NCBI GenBank assembly: GCA_039818165.1
Contig: JBCBUL010000013.1
Location: 9,340-73,339 of the forward strand
Direction of reading: 5' to 3'
DNA: 64,000 nt
DNA from: UBA5336 sp039818165
GTDB taxonomy: Bacteria > Pseudomonadota > Alphaproteobacteria > Caulobacterales > Hyphomonadaceae
The notes beneath the pieces were generated by a model. That model saw only the letters and a program-made list of their open reading frames with translations, searched no databases and had not been told where the DNA came from. Made by a program: the position numbers and the translations under genes. Shown here in pieces: positions 42,789-51,849 of this stretch (the stretch's first letter is position 1; the number at the start of each line of letters is the position of its first letter).

Positions 42789-45700
42789 TCAGCCCGAGCG
42801 CTGGCGCAGGAGCAGGGCGCAGGTGATCAGGAACAGGATGGCGGCGTAGATGAAATCATCCATCCACATGGAGCTGTCGGCGCCATTCAGGGCGAGCAGG
42901 CCACCCATCAGTGCGGTGAGGAAGGTGGCGAGGGCGGCGAGGGGCGCTGCGCCCGGCCAGCGGACTAGTGCAAGCAGGCCGCCAAAGATGGCAAGGCCCG
43001 AGCGGATGCCGGGCACGAGGAACACCGGGTCCGCCAGCGCCGCGCCGGCATCGGCCCCGCGCCCGGTGTACGCGAGGAAGGCCGACAGCGTCTGCCAGCC
43101 CAGCCACAGACCCACGGCGAGCAAAACCGCCCCAACAATCTGACGCACAATCATGGCAGGCCCTCCCCGGCGTGGTGTCTGTTCGCTGAAGGGTGCGGGC
43201 GAGGGGGCCGACGCGTCAAGGGGCGGGGGCGTTTGGGCTTGGGGTGCGTGCGGCTCCGACGCAGCACCACCCGCCGCAGCGATCTCCGCTTCGAGGGCTG
43301 CAAGGTTCCCAGCGACCACTTCGATATTCGGATGCCCCTCCGGCAGGCTGCCGCGAAAAATCCGCAACGCCCGGCGCATCAGCGGCTCGGCCTCACCCAG
43401 ACGGTTCGTGTCCTGCAGGAGCGAGGCGAGATTGATCAGGTCCCTCGCTACGACGGGATGATCCGGCCCATAGCTCGTCTTGTCAATCTCCAGCGCCCGG
43501 CGCATCAGCGGTTCCGCGTCGCCGAGGCGGTTTGTGGCCTGCAGGAGCGAGGCGAGATTGTTCAGACGGATCGCCACCTTTGGATGGTCCGGCCCATAGC
43601 TCGCCTCGTCAATCTCCAGCGCACGTAGATAGAGCGGCTCCGCCTCGCCCGGACGGCTCGTTGCCTGTAGGAGCGAGGCGAGATTGTTCAGGTCCCTCGC
43701 CACGACGGGATGATCCGGCCCATAGCTCGCCTCGTCAATCTTCAGCGCCCGGCGCATCAGCGGCTCCGCCTCGCCCAGACGGTTGGTGTCCTGCAGCAGC
43801 GAGGCGAGATTGTTCAGGCGAGTCGCCACCTTGGGATGGTCCGGCCCATAGCTCGCCTCGTCAATCTCCAGCGCACGACGCATCAGTGGCTCCGCGTCGC
43901 CCAGGCGGTTCGTGTCGTGCAGGAGCTGGGCGAGATTGTTCAGGGCGATCGCAACTTGCGGATGGTTCCCGTCATAGGCCTTCTCGGATATATCCACCAC
44001 ACGAGCCATCAGCGGTTCCGCGTCGCCGAGACGGTTTGTGGCCTGCAGGAGCTGGGCGAGATTATTCAGGCGAGTCGCCATAGTGGGATGGTTCGGCCCA
44101 TAGTACGCTTCGTCAATCTCGAGCGCTCTACAATAGAACGGCTCTGCCTCGGCATATTGCGCGCGAGTTTTGCGCAGAAGGGCCGATTCATTCAGGAGTG
44201 TTGAAAGGGCCGCCGTCTGCACGCCCCGCTTGTCAGCATGGGCGATCACGCTCTGGCCATGGGGGTCCAGCGTGTCGACGGCGGGCCAGTTGCGTACGTC
44301 CTGCGGGTTAAGCGCCGCCATCGCCTGAGCGAGGAGCGCGATGGCCGCTTCCAGCGCACTCTCATCCTCCCCTGCCGCCTTCAGCCGCGCCTGCATCACA
44401 TCCTGGGAGAGGCGATGCACGGTGAGGGCCGGGGCACCATCGTCTAGCGGGGTTGGCTTGGCCAGCGATGTGGCGATGAGGGCGCGGAAGGCCTCGTCCA
44501 GTTCGAGCCTCTCGAACATCTGCGCGCCCTGGAACAGGGAGACGGGGATGCGTTCGGGGTCCATCCAGGCAAGCAAGCTGAACAGCGGCTCCGCCTTGGG
44601 GTGCATCGCGTTCGCCGTTTCCAGGGACAGGGAGACGGCACCATAGACATGGCGATCTGCCTCCATGCCGTCCGGCGCGCGCTGAATCATCGTCTCCAGG
44701 TGGGAGAGATAGCTGTCCTCGCCCGTGAAGGACAGCGTGGAATTCGTCAGGTAGCTGGCCGCCTGCTCCAGGGCGAGGGGGAGATAGCCGAGCCGCTCGG
44801 CCACCTCGGCGGCGCCGTCTCGGTCCGCGCGGCCTGTCCGCTCCAGCAGGAAGTCCGTTGCCACATCCGGGGCGAACACATCCACGTCGATTTCGTCGGC
44901 CGCGCCCTGCCAGCTCGCATGGCGGGATGTGATCAGGATTTTCGCGCCCTTGCGCGGCGTTTTGAGGGAAATGTCCTCCGGTTTCGGTACGTTGTCATAG
45001 ACTAGGAGCCAGTCCTTCGCCCCGCCAAGGTGTTCGATCGCCTCCAGCGCGGCCTGCACGGCGGCATCGCGATCTTGCGCCTCGGCGAGGCCGCTGATGA
45101 ATTTCCCGCCTAGCTCGATCAGGTCGCTGGCCAGCGTTTCAGGCGTTTCCGCGCGGATCCACCAGACGCCGGCATAGTCTCCGGCATGGCGGGCGGCATA
45201 TTCCCGCGCCAGGGTGGACTTGCCGATGCCCCCGGCCCCATTGAGCGCCTTCACCGCCGCCCGGTTCCCGCCTTGCAGGGACTGGTAGACCCGCAGCAGC
45301 AAATCCTCCCGCCCGACAAAGTTCGGGTCGCGGTACACCTCCCGGTGGACCCAGCCGGTCTTGCGCAGGGGTGCAGGCGCCGCAGCAGGGTCTTTTGGCG
45401 TCAGGCCCAGCGCAATCCATATGGTGTCGCGCAAGACGCTCGCGCCCTGTTCGCGCGCTGGCAAGAGGTCCGAGTAGGCGATATTCTGGAAGACGCCACC
45501 CACATGGGTCGGCTCGATCAGCAGGGGGACCAGCTTTTGCAGCGCATTGGAAGGGTCCCGGCCCAAGGGGTGCCGCCCTTCGGCCTTGCAGAACTCACTG
45601 GCGAAATAAGCTGGCGAATAGAGCGCCACCACACGGGCAGGGCCGCTCAGCGCCTTGTCCATGGCTGCCATAAAGTCCTGATGGCCGAAATCATCGTCCT

Positions 45701-45815
45701 GCAGGATGGTCTCGTGGCCCTCAGAGCGCAGCTCCGCCGCCAACCATCGGGCAAGTTCTGAGTCCGCGGCCGCCCGGGAGATGAAGAAGGTCTGTTTGGC
45801 TGGTTGGTTGTCCAC
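42789..45815 (-). CDS. TIR-NB-ARC-TPR protein with C-terminal membrane segments (candidate immune STAND sensor)
   Basis: A 1008-residue multidomain protein. Residues about 5-135 are a TIR-type domain: FFISRAAADSELARWLAAEL, then SPAYFASEFCKAE, in which Glu79 fits the NADase catalytic glutamate. The NB-ARC ATPase follows: Walker A GAGGIGKST (193-201), Walker B WLLVYDN (269-275), ILITSRH sensor (293-299), LGYLPLALEQAA (342-352) and an MHD-like VHRLSQDV (466-473). Residues about 530-840 are kinesin-light-chain-type TPRs of 42 residues, including six exactly 126-base units. A Pro/Ala-rich linker and about four hydrophobic segments (about 893-1003) end it. Similar STAND proteins sense phage or stress and trigger TIR NAD depletion; here that is inferred. 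It stands alone. Confidence 0.85.
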   Translation of the reverse strand: MDNQPAKQTFFISRAAADSELARWLAAELRSEGHETILQDDDFGHQDFMAAMDKALSGPARVVALYSPAYFASEFCKAEGRHPLGRDPSNALQKLVPLLIEPTHVGGVFQNIAYSDLLPAREQGASVLRDTIWIALGLTPKDPAAAPAPLRKTGWVHREVYRDPNFVGREDLLLRVYQSLQGGNRAAVKALNGAGGIGKSTLAREYAARHAGDYAGVWWIRAETPETLASDLIELGGKFISGLAEAQDRDAAVQAALEAIEHLGGAKDWLLVYDNVPKPEDISLKTPRKGAKILITSRHASWQGAADEIDVDVFAPDVATDFLLERTGRADRDGAAEVAERLGYLPLALEQAASYLTNSTLSFTGEDSYLSHLETMIQRAPDGMEADRHVYGAVSLSLETANAMHPKAEPLFSLLAWMDPERIPVSLFQGAQMFERLELDEAFRALIATSLAKPTPLDDGAPALTVHRLSQDVMQARLKAAGEDESALEAAIALLAQAMAALNPQDVRNWPAVDTLDPHGQSVIAHADKRGVQTAALSTLLNESALLRKTRAQYAEAEPFYCRALEIDEAYYGPNHPTMATRLNNLAQLLQATNRLGDAEPLMARVVDISEKAYDGNHPQVAIALNNLAQLLHDTNRLGDAEPLMRRALEIDEASYGPDHPKVATRLNNLASLLQDTNRLGEAEPLMRRALKIDEASYGPDHPVVARDLNNLASLLQATSRPGEAEPLYLRALEIDEASYGPDHPKVAIRLNNLASLLQATNRLGDAEPLMRRALEIDKTSYGPDHPVVARDLINLASLLQDTNRLGEAEPLMRRALRIFRGSLPEGHPNIEVVAGNLAALEAEIAAAGGAASEPHAPQAQTPPPLDASAPSPAPFSEQTPRRGGPAMIVRQIVGAVLLAVGLWLGWQTLSAFLAYTGRGADAGAALADPVFLVPGIRSGLAIFGGLLALVRWPGAAPLAALATFLTALMGGLLALNGADSSMWMDDFIYAAILFLITCALLLRQRSG
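43360..44115 (-). repeat. Six 126-bp tandem repeats encoding TPR units
   Basis: The block (C/T)AGGAGCGAGGCGAGATTG or close variants recurs at 43416, 43542, 43668, 43794, 43920 and 44046, exactly 126 bases apart. Each unit encodes 42 residues with the core ATRLNNLASLLQATNRLGEA and AEPLMRRALEIDEASYGPDH (each quoted within limits). Similarity is highest in the four units nearest the C terminus, suggesting recent duplication or gene conversion. Confidence 0.92.
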
Positions 45816-45889
45816 GCCCTTGCGTCCCGTTTTTCGCCCGTCCCTGTCTTTCAGTTAAGGCGAGTCTGCGGCGGGGCGTCAACGGGCGT

Positions 45890-46561
45890 TTACCAGGGCA
45901 GGGTGTTGCCTTTGTAGTCCATGAAACGCAGCTCTTTTGCGGGCCCGGCGCCGAGGATGACATCGGCCAGGCCGCTCGCGCTGTCGGCCGGTTTCACGGG
46001 TGCGCCCTTGCCCCCCATATCGGTTTCCACATGGCCGGGATGCAGGGTCAGCGTGGTGATGCCCTGTTCGGCCAGCGTCACTGCGGCGGCGCGGTAGGCC
46101 ATGTTCACCGCCGCTTTCGACGTGCGGTAGATCAGGGCCCATCCCGCATCGCTGATCTCGATGGAGCCGAGCTGGCTAGAGATCACGGCCAGGGTCTTCA
46201 GCTCGCTCGCCGCCAGGTGGGGCGTGAACGCCTCGGCCATGGCCACGGGGGAGATGGTGTTCACCTCCAGCACGGTGCGGAACTCGTCATAATCCAGCTG
46301 GCCGATGCCTGCGCGCGCGCCGAGCCCGGCATTGTTGATCAGGATGTCGATGGGCGTGCCGTCCAGCTCCTGGGCCAGAACGGCGATGGCGGCATGGTCG
46401 GTCACGTCCAGCCGGTGGACCGCCGCGCCGGTGGCTTTCAGTTCGGTGGCGGACTGGGGATCGCGCGCCGTGGCGATGACGGTGTGCCCGCGCGCTTTGA
46501 ATTCGGCGGCGAGCGCCAGGCCGATCCCGCGATTGGCCCCGGTGATGAGTGTGGTCGGCAT
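45890..46561 (-). CDS. Short-chain dehydrogenase/reductase
   Basis: A 223-residue SDR. TTLITGANRGIGLALAAEF is the NAD(P)-binding TGxxxGxG motif, INNAGLG the NNAG motif, and SSQLGSIE with YRTSKAAVN gives catalytic Ser, Tyr and Lys (YxxxK). The type resembles carbonyl-reductase-like SDRs (C-factor/sniffer group). Substrate unknown. It follows cobS by one base on the same strand. Confidence 0.9.
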   Translation of the reverse strand: MPTTLITGANRGIGLALAAEFKARGHTVIATARDPQSATELKATGAAVHRLDVTDHAAIAVLAQELDGTPIDILINNAGLGARAGIGQLDYDEFRTVLEVNTISPVAMAEAFTPHLAASELKTLAVISSQLGSIEISDAGWALIYRTSKAAVNMAYRAAAVTLAEQGITTLTLHPGHVETDMGGKGAPVKPADSASGLADVILGAGPAKELRFMDYKGNTLPW

Positions 46562-46562
46562 G

Positions 46563-47543
46563 TCAGGCCACCTTCACCATGAGCGGGCTTTCGGGCAGTT
46601 CGGTGCCGAAGCAGCGCTGGTACATTTCCGCGACCAGGGGGCGCTCCAGCTCGTCGCACTTGTTCAGGAAGGTCATCCGGAAGGAGTGACCGAGATCGCC
46701 AAAGATGCGGAAATTCTCAGCCCAGGTGATCACGGTCCGCGGGCTCATCACGGTGGAGAGGTCGCCGGCCATGAAGGCGTTTCGGGTCAGGTCCGCCAAG
46801 GTCACCATCTTGGCGAGGGTCTCGGTCTCCACGCCGGTCGCCTTGGCGGCGATGATGTCCACTTCGGCGTCGTGTTCGAGATAGTTCAGCGTGGTGACGA
46901 TGGACCAGCGGTCCATCTGGCCCTGGTTGAGCTGCTGCGTGCCATGGTACAGGCCGGTCGTGTCGCCCAGGCCGACCGTGTTGGTGGTGGCGAACAGGCG
47001 GAAGCCGGGATTGGGTTTGATGACGCGGTTCTGGTCCAGCAGGGTGAGATTGCCGGAGGCCTCCAGCACGCGCTGAATCACGAACATCACGTCCGGGCGG
47101 CCTGCATCATACTCGTCAAATGTGAGCGCCACCGGCCGTTGCAGCGCCCAGGGCAGAAGGCCTTCCTGGAATTCGGTGATCTGCTTGCCGTCTTTCAGGA
47201 CAATGGCGTCCTTGCCGACGAGGTCGATCCGGGAGACGTGGCTATCCAGATTGATCCGCACCAGTGGCCAGTTCAGGCGCGCGGCGACTTGCTCGATATG
47301 GGTCGACTTGCCCGTACCGTGATAGCCTTGGACCATCACCCGGCGATTGTGCTCGAAGCCAGCGAGGATGGCGAGGGTGGTCTGGGGGTCGAACCGGTAG
47401 TTCTCATCGAACTCGGGCACGTATTCCGTCGCCTCTGCGAAGCCGTGGACCACCATGTCGGTATCGATCCCGAATGTGTCGCGAACACTGATCTCCACGG
47501 TTGGAGTCATTGTCTCGAGCGTGTCTTTGGTCATGGCGGTCAT
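46563..47543 (-). CDS. cobS: Aerobic cobaltochelatase subunit CobS
   Basis: A 326-residue AAA+ ATPase. Walker A GYHGTGKSTH, Walker B VALTFDEYDAGRPDV, and the arginine-finger region near the C terminus are present, with FRLFATTNTVGLGD as sensor 1. CobS forms a ring with CobT and drives cobalt insertion by CobN. ATG 47543 is chosen because the conserved part starts soon after; MTKDT at 47534 is close and possible. cobT is not adjacent, as it often is, but about 30 kb away. Confidence 0.94.
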   Translation of the reverse strand: MTAMTKDTLETMTPTVEISVRDTFGIDTDMVVHGFAEATEYVPEFDENYRFDPQTTLAILAGFEHNRRVMVQGYHGTGKSTHIEQVAARLNWPLVRINLDSHVSRIDLVGKDAIVLKDGKQITEFQEGLLPWALQRPVALTFDEYDAGRPDVMFVIQRVLEASGNLTLLDQNRVIKPNPGFRLFATTNTVGLGDTTGLYHGTQQLNQGQMDRWSIVTTLNYLEHDAEVDIIAAKATGVETETLAKMVTLADLTRNAFMAGDLSTVMSPRTVITWAENFRIFGDLGHSFRMTFLNKCDELERPLVAEMYQRCFGTELPESPLMVKVA

Positions 47544-47699
47544 GGGAGTCCTGCAATCGATCTGTTGAAGGGGTTCTAGCACGCTGATCCCGCGCGCCAA
47601 TGCTTCCCCCGCGCGACACGGTTTCTTCTGGCTTTCCAACCGGCAGAGTTTCGCCATACTGGCCGCCATTCAAGCAAAAGGGAGACGCACATAGCCGAA

Positions 47700-48809
47700 A
47701 TGAACAAGGTGTGGGTGTTGCGCAGCCGTCCCGTCGGAGATGTCTCCGAAGGTAATCTGGAACTGGTCGAGCGCATGATGAACCCGCTCCATGAAGGCCA
47801 GGTGCGGGTGAAGACGATTTACCTGTCACTCGATCCGACCAATCGGATCTGGATGAGCGACATGGATGCGTACATGCCCCCGGTCGGGCTGGGCGAGGGG
47901 ATGCGCGGCGGAAGCATCGGTCAGGTCACCGAAAGCCGGGACCCAAACGTGCCCGTGGGGTCGATTGTGAACACCGGCCTAGCCGAATGGGCCCTTTTCA
48001 ACACTCTGCCTGGCCATAGCGTCAGCGTATTGCCGCCCTTGCCGGGCGTCGACCTGACGGCGTTCATGGGGCCATTGGGGGCGACAGGTATGACGGCCTA
48101 TTTCGGGCTCATGGATATTGGCCAGCCCAAGGCCGGAGAGACAGTCGTCGTGTCCGCGGCGGCGGGCGCTGTGGGGTCCATGGTGGGGCAGATCGCTAAA
48201 ATTCAGGGCTGCCGTGTGGTCGGCATAGCCGGGTCTGACGAAAAATGCAGGTGGCTCACGGAGACAGCCGGATTTGACGCCGCCATCAATTACAAACGCG
48301 AGGATGTCGGCGCCGCGCTCGACACACATTGCCCGAAGGGGATCGACATCAATTTCGAGAATGTCGGCGGGTCAATCATGGATCAGGTCATCGCGCGGCT
48401 GAACGATTTTTCGCGGATGCCGCTTTGCGGTTTGATCTCGACCTATAACGCCACCGATCCCGTGCCTGGACCCTACAATTTCGCCAACCTCCTGATGCGG
48501 CGAACGCTCGTGAAGGGCTTCATCGTTATCGACTATCTCGACCGGTTCCCGGAGGGCATTCAGGCCATGGCCGGATGGCTGATGGAAGGCAAGATCAAGT
48601 TCGAGACTGATATCGTCGATGGGCTTGAGAACGCCCCCGCCTCTCTCGAGCGGCTCTTCTCTGGCAAGAATCTGGGCAAGCTTGTCGTGAAGTCTCCGAA
48701 CCGCCATCAGCCTGACAGAAGTTTCACGAGGGTCGGGTACGCGTTTGGAGTAAATTCCCGCCGTGAACGCGGAGGGGACCCATGTTCAAGAAACGCGTCA
48801 TGGCCATGA
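47700..48809 (+). CDS. NADP-dependent oxidoreductase, CurA/leukotriene B4 12-hydroxydehydrogenase-like, with unusual C-terminal tail
   Basis: A 369-residue zinc-free MDR. VWVLRSRPVG at the N terminus, LSLDPTNRIWM, GPLGATGMTAYFGL and the nucleotide loop VSAAAGAVGSMVGQIAK are typical of the CurA/PTGR family, which reduces double bonds of enones. Family members normally end about at GKLVVK; here the frame continues some 35 residues of atypical Arg-rich sequence and overlaps the next gene by 28 bases, which suggests that the original stop was lost. Confidence 0.86.
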   Translation: MNKVWVLRSRPVGDVSEGNLELVERMMNPLHEGQVRVKTIYLSLDPTNRIWMSDMDAYMPPVGLGEGMRGGSIGQVTESRDPNVPVGSIVNTGLAEWALFNTLPGHSVSVLPPLPGVDLTAFMGPLGATGMTAYFGLMDIGQPKAGETVVVSAAAGAVGSMVGQIAKIQGCRVVGIAGSDEKCRWLTETAGFDAAINYKREDVGAALDTHCPKGIDINFENVGGSIMDQVIARLNDFSRMPLCGLISTYNATDPVPGPYNFANLLMRRTLVKGFIVIDYLDRFPEGIQAMAGWLMEGKIKFETDIVDGLENAPASLERLFSGKNLGKLVVKSPNRHQPDRSFTRVGYAFGVNSRRERGGDPCSRNASWP

Positions 48810-49669
48810 CTGACCCGCGGCAGCTCAAGCGCGGGCAATTCGGCTATAGCCTTCTGTCGGGGGGCGCGTTTGTCGGCTTCGGAGTGCTCGGCTTTACCGC
48901 CGTGATCGGCGCGGCGCCGGGCCTGTTTCTCGGCCTGCCCATCTTCATGGTGTCATTTCTTGTGTTTGCCTATCTGGCCGGGCTGCGCCGTCAGCGCCTG
49001 TCGGACCTTAAGGCCCAGGCGATTCATGATGCGGTGATCGGGGGCGATACGTCCGGGGTTGGTCCCTTCATCCTGTATTTGAGACCCTTTGACTCAACCG
49101 GGCAGATCAAGAAGACCGTCCAGGAGATGGGCTCCAGCGTGAATGATTTCAGCCGCTCGACGACCTATGAACTCGAAGCGCAACTTGTTCGCGCCAGCAA
49201 GAAACTCGGCACCTTCATCGGCCTTGGGTAAAGCCTGGAGCATCAGGGCGCGGGCCGGATTGAAACCACGGAAGCCGACTGGCAGGCATCGGTTCTCGCG
49301 CTGGCGAAATCGGCTCGTCTTATCGTCATGGTGCCCGTTGCAAACCCGGGCACGCTTTGGGAGTTGGAGCAGGTGCTGTCCCTGGGCTACGCACCAAAGA
49401 CGCTCTTCCTGAACGTTCCGGGCAGCTGGTTTACGTTCGGGCGAAAGGAGTTTGACCAGAAAGAAGACTGGCCGCGTATCCAGTCCGTTTTCGCCGCCCA
49501 TGGGTACACAATGCCGACATACCGGATGGATGGGCGGATGCTCTATTTCGGGCGTAAGACTGAACCGGTTTTCGAGACCAAACTGAAAATCGACAAGGCC
49601 TGGGACCTGGAACGGACCTTGAAAAAGGTCGATGTGGGCAGGCGATCTGCAAACCTGATCGAAGCTTAA
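48782..49669 (+). pseudogene. Membrane protein with YLRPFD motif, split by an in-frame TAA
   Basis: Two open stretches in one frame (48782-49231 and on to 49669) are separated by a single TAA at 49229-49231. Joined, they give about 295 residues: two N-terminal hydrophobic segments (about 20-65), ILYLRPFDSTGQI, then TFIGLG before the stop and SLEHQGAGRI after it, ADWQASVLALAKSARLIVMV, and GTLWELEQVL. That order (LRPFD, a G-rich loop, W..V..LA..A, WEL) is shared by a widespread uncharacterised membrane family, so both halves belong together. A CAA or GAA codon at the stop would restore it. Either a young pseudogene or a base-call error. Confidence 0.78.
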
Positions 49670-49729
49670 TTGGCCGATCCGGCGACCGCCTCCTAGTCTG
49701 ACCTTGGTGGGTTTGAAGAGGAGGCGGAT

Positions 49730-50365
49730 GTGAGATCCTGTATCCTGGCTTTGGCCATGGCCCTGAGCCCGATCGCGTGTGGCGACACCAATTCACCCGC
49801 GGCAGTGGCTGATTCCGAAGCGCTTTCGCTGGAAGAGTCTGCTGAACTGACCACGCAGCGATTGCAGGCCCTCGGTGAAGAGTTTGCGGTGGTTGAGGTC
49901 GCAGCGCGCGTGCAGGATGCGTTTCTCGTGGCGCCCCACGAGGCCCGATTGATCATTAGTGCTGCGGATCCGGGCGGCGTCCCGGTGCTGGATGAGACGT
50001 TTCTGCTGCGGCCAGACAGGCAAATCGACAGCGCTTTTCTGCAAGCGGAGACGAAGCCGGGGTTCACAATGTCGACATTCTCTCTCGCAGAAGAAGACGC
50101 TGCCCGGATCTTGGAGGTTCGCCAGCGCCTGGCGGACTTGAAAGCGGCTGCGCCGGGGCAGAATGAGCTGAACCTCAACGCCTATGTCACGGGGTGTCTC
50201 CAGGCAGGTTATGAAACGCCAGATGCGCTCCGGCTGACCTTCTTTCTGCGAATCCGCCCGGAAGAAGATTTCTTCCCGCTTTTCAACGAAATGGAGCTGC
50301 CGAACACCGGCCAGGACTTCCAATCGGGGTTTTGGACCCCCTGCGACGAGAAACGTGGCACTTGA
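49730..50365 (+). CDS. Putative secreted lipoprotein of unknown function
   Basis: A 211-residue protein beginning with a short hydrophobic segment ending SPIACGDT, probably a lipoprotein signal though the lipobox is not canonical. The mature part has one long acidic helical segment (EESAELTTQRLQALGEEF) and two cysteines later (VTGCLQAG and FWTPCDEK) that may form a disulfide. Not recognised. Start is GTG after GAGGAGGCGGA. Possibly followed in the same transcript by the small membrane protein. Confidence 0.6.
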   Translation: MRSCILALAMALSPIACGDTNSPAAVADSEALSLEESAELTTQRLQALGEEFAVVEVAARVQDAFLVAPHEARLIISAADPGGVPVLDETFLLRPDRQIDSAFLQAETKPGFTMSTFSLAEEDAARILEVRQRLADLKAAAPGQNELNLNAYVTGCLQAGYETPDALRLTFFLRIRPEEDFFPLFNEMELPNTGQDFQSGFWTPCDEKRGT

Positions 50366-50437
50366 GAGTTGAGTCCGCTTGCGGCGCGGCATCACCCTTG
50401 CGTGTTTGACGGCAGGGACTGTGAAGGGCTTGCCGCA

Positions 50438-50878
50438 ATGATGCTGATCGACGAAGATACCGGGATGAAACCGGAAACGCCTTGGCACGTCTGGGTGATC
50501 GGTTGCCTTGCCGTTCTGTGGAACGCTGGCGGCGCCTGGAACTACGTCGCAACCCAAACCCGCAGCCTGGCCATGGCCGATGAGGTGCGCGCATTTTACG
50601 ACGCGATGCCGATCTGGGCCGAAGCCGCCTGGGCGATCGCGATCTGGTCATCGGTGGTGGGAAGCGTCCTTCTGCTTTTTCGAAGCAAATATGCGGCGCC
50701 AGCATTCCTGACCTCGCTGGTCGCGATGGCGATATCGTTCTTCCACAACATCGTCTTGTCGAATGCGTTGGAGCTGATGCCCGCGGCTGGTTATCTGATC
50801 TTTACTGGGCTGATCGTCGTGATTGCCGTAGGTCTTTATCTCTACGCCCGCTGGCTGGCGAAATGGACTGAGCGTTAA
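50438..50878 (+). CDS. Small membrane protein, four predicted segments
   Basis: A 146-residue protein. WHVWVIGCLAVLWNAGGAWNY, AEAAWAIAIWSSVVGSVLLL (quoted in part), AFLTSLVAMAISFFH and GYLIFTGLIVVIAVGLYLYA are hydrophobic segments. The opening PWHVW...LWNAGGA...YVATQTR is typical of a widespread family loosely labelled sugar transporter, without real functional evidence. The start could also be the ATG at 50465. Convergent with tyrA. Confidence 0.68.
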   Translation: MMLIDEDTGMKPETPWHVWVIGCLAVLWNAGGAWNYVATQTRSLAMADEVRAFYDAMPIWAEAAWAIAIWSSVVGSVLLLFRSKYAAPAFLTSLVAMAISFFHNIVLSNALELMPAAGYLIFTGLIVVIAVGLYLYARWLAKWTER

Positions 50879-50895
50879 TCCAAGATGTATCTCGA

Positions 50896-51849
50896 CTAGG
50901 TTGCGTCTTCAGGCTCCGGCGGCCTGCGGTCGCGTCCAAAATTCACCTTTGCACTGTCCAGACCCGCGTCAATGATCGCTTTGCGAATGCCCCGCGCGCG
51001 TTCGAATTCTCTCATCAACAGGTCACCATCGCCGTGTCGGATTGCGCGCTGTAGGGCGGCGAGGTCTTCGCTGAACCGGCCGAGGCATTCCAGAACCGAT
51101 TCGCGATTGTTCAGAAACACGTCGCGCCACATGATCGGGTCTGATGCGGCAATCCGTGTGAAATCCCGAAAGCCGCCCGCAGAGTATTTAACCACCTCGC
51201 CCTCATCCACGCTTTCCATATCGTAAGCGGTGGAGACGATGTTGTAGGCAATCAGGTGCGGTAAGTGGGAGGTGATCGCCAGCACGCGGTCATGGCGGGC
51301 GGGCGCCATGATCTCCACTCGGGAGCCAAGGGCCTCCCAAAAAGCTTCCAACTGGCGAACCGCGTCGGTGTAGTCTTCGTTCTGGTCGTCGAGGGGGCAC
51401 AGAATCTGCCAGGCGCGCTCGAAAAGGCTGGCGAAGCCGGCGCCGGGCCCGGATTGCTCTGTGCCGGCAATGGGGTGGGCAGGTATGACGTGGACGCCTT
51501 CGGGTGCGGCATCGGCCATGGCCTTGGCGGCTTCCAGCTTTACAGACCCCACATCGGTCAGGATGCAGCCCGGTGTCATGCCAGGCGCTGCGGATGCCGT
51601 TGCGTCCCCAAGTCGTCCCACGGGAACGCAGAGGAACACACAGTCTGCGCCTGTGGCGGCCGCTTCCGCAGTGTCTAACACATCGCCCAGGTCGAGCGAT
51701 CTGGCCTCATCGCGCACGCCGGGGTCGGTGTCGTAGAGCCGAACACTGAGCGCGGCGCCTTTCTCGCGGGCGGCCCGGGCGATGGACCCGCCAATCAGGC
51801 CAATGCCGATCACCGCAATCGTGCCAAAGACGGGTGCCGAAGAGGCCAT
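50896..51849 (-). CDS. tyrA: Prephenate/arogenate dehydrogenase
   Basis: A 317-residue enzyme of tyrosine synthesis. AVIGIGLIGGSIARAA is the NAD-binding loop; VFLCVPVG, LTDVGSVK, IPAHPIAGTEQSGPGAG with the catalytic His, and TSHLPHLIAY follow as in TyrA. It oxidatively decarboxylates prephenate or arogenate. Its ATG overlaps the hisC stop as TAATG, a coupling common in Alphaproteobacteria where HisC may also act as aromatic aminotransferase. Confidence 0.94.
   Translation of the reverse strand: MASSAPVFGTIAVIGIGLIGGSIARAAREKGAALSVRLYDTDPGVRDEARSLDLGDVLDTAEAAATGADCVFLCVPVGRLGDATASAAPGMTPGCILTDVGSVKLEAAKAMADAAPEGVHVIPAHPIAGTEQSGPGAGFASLFERAWQILCPLDDQNEDYTDAVRQLEAFWEALGSRVEIMAPARHDRVLAITSHLPHLIAYNIVSTAYDMESVDEGEVVKYSAGGFRDFTRIAASDPIMWRDVFLNNRESVLECLGRFSEDLAALQRAIRHGDGDLLMREFERARGIRKAIIDAGLDSAKVNFGRDRRPPEPEDAT

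Noticed and set aside
43360..44115. Regularly spaced repeats considered as a CRISPR array
   Set aside because: The 126-base period is a multiple of three, has no unique spacers, and encodes TPR units in frame within a larger protein.
46305..47579. 424-residue plus-strand frame opposite cobS and the SDR gene
   Set aside because: Both minus-strand genes are unambiguous by motif; the plus frame has no ribosome site or recognisable sequence.
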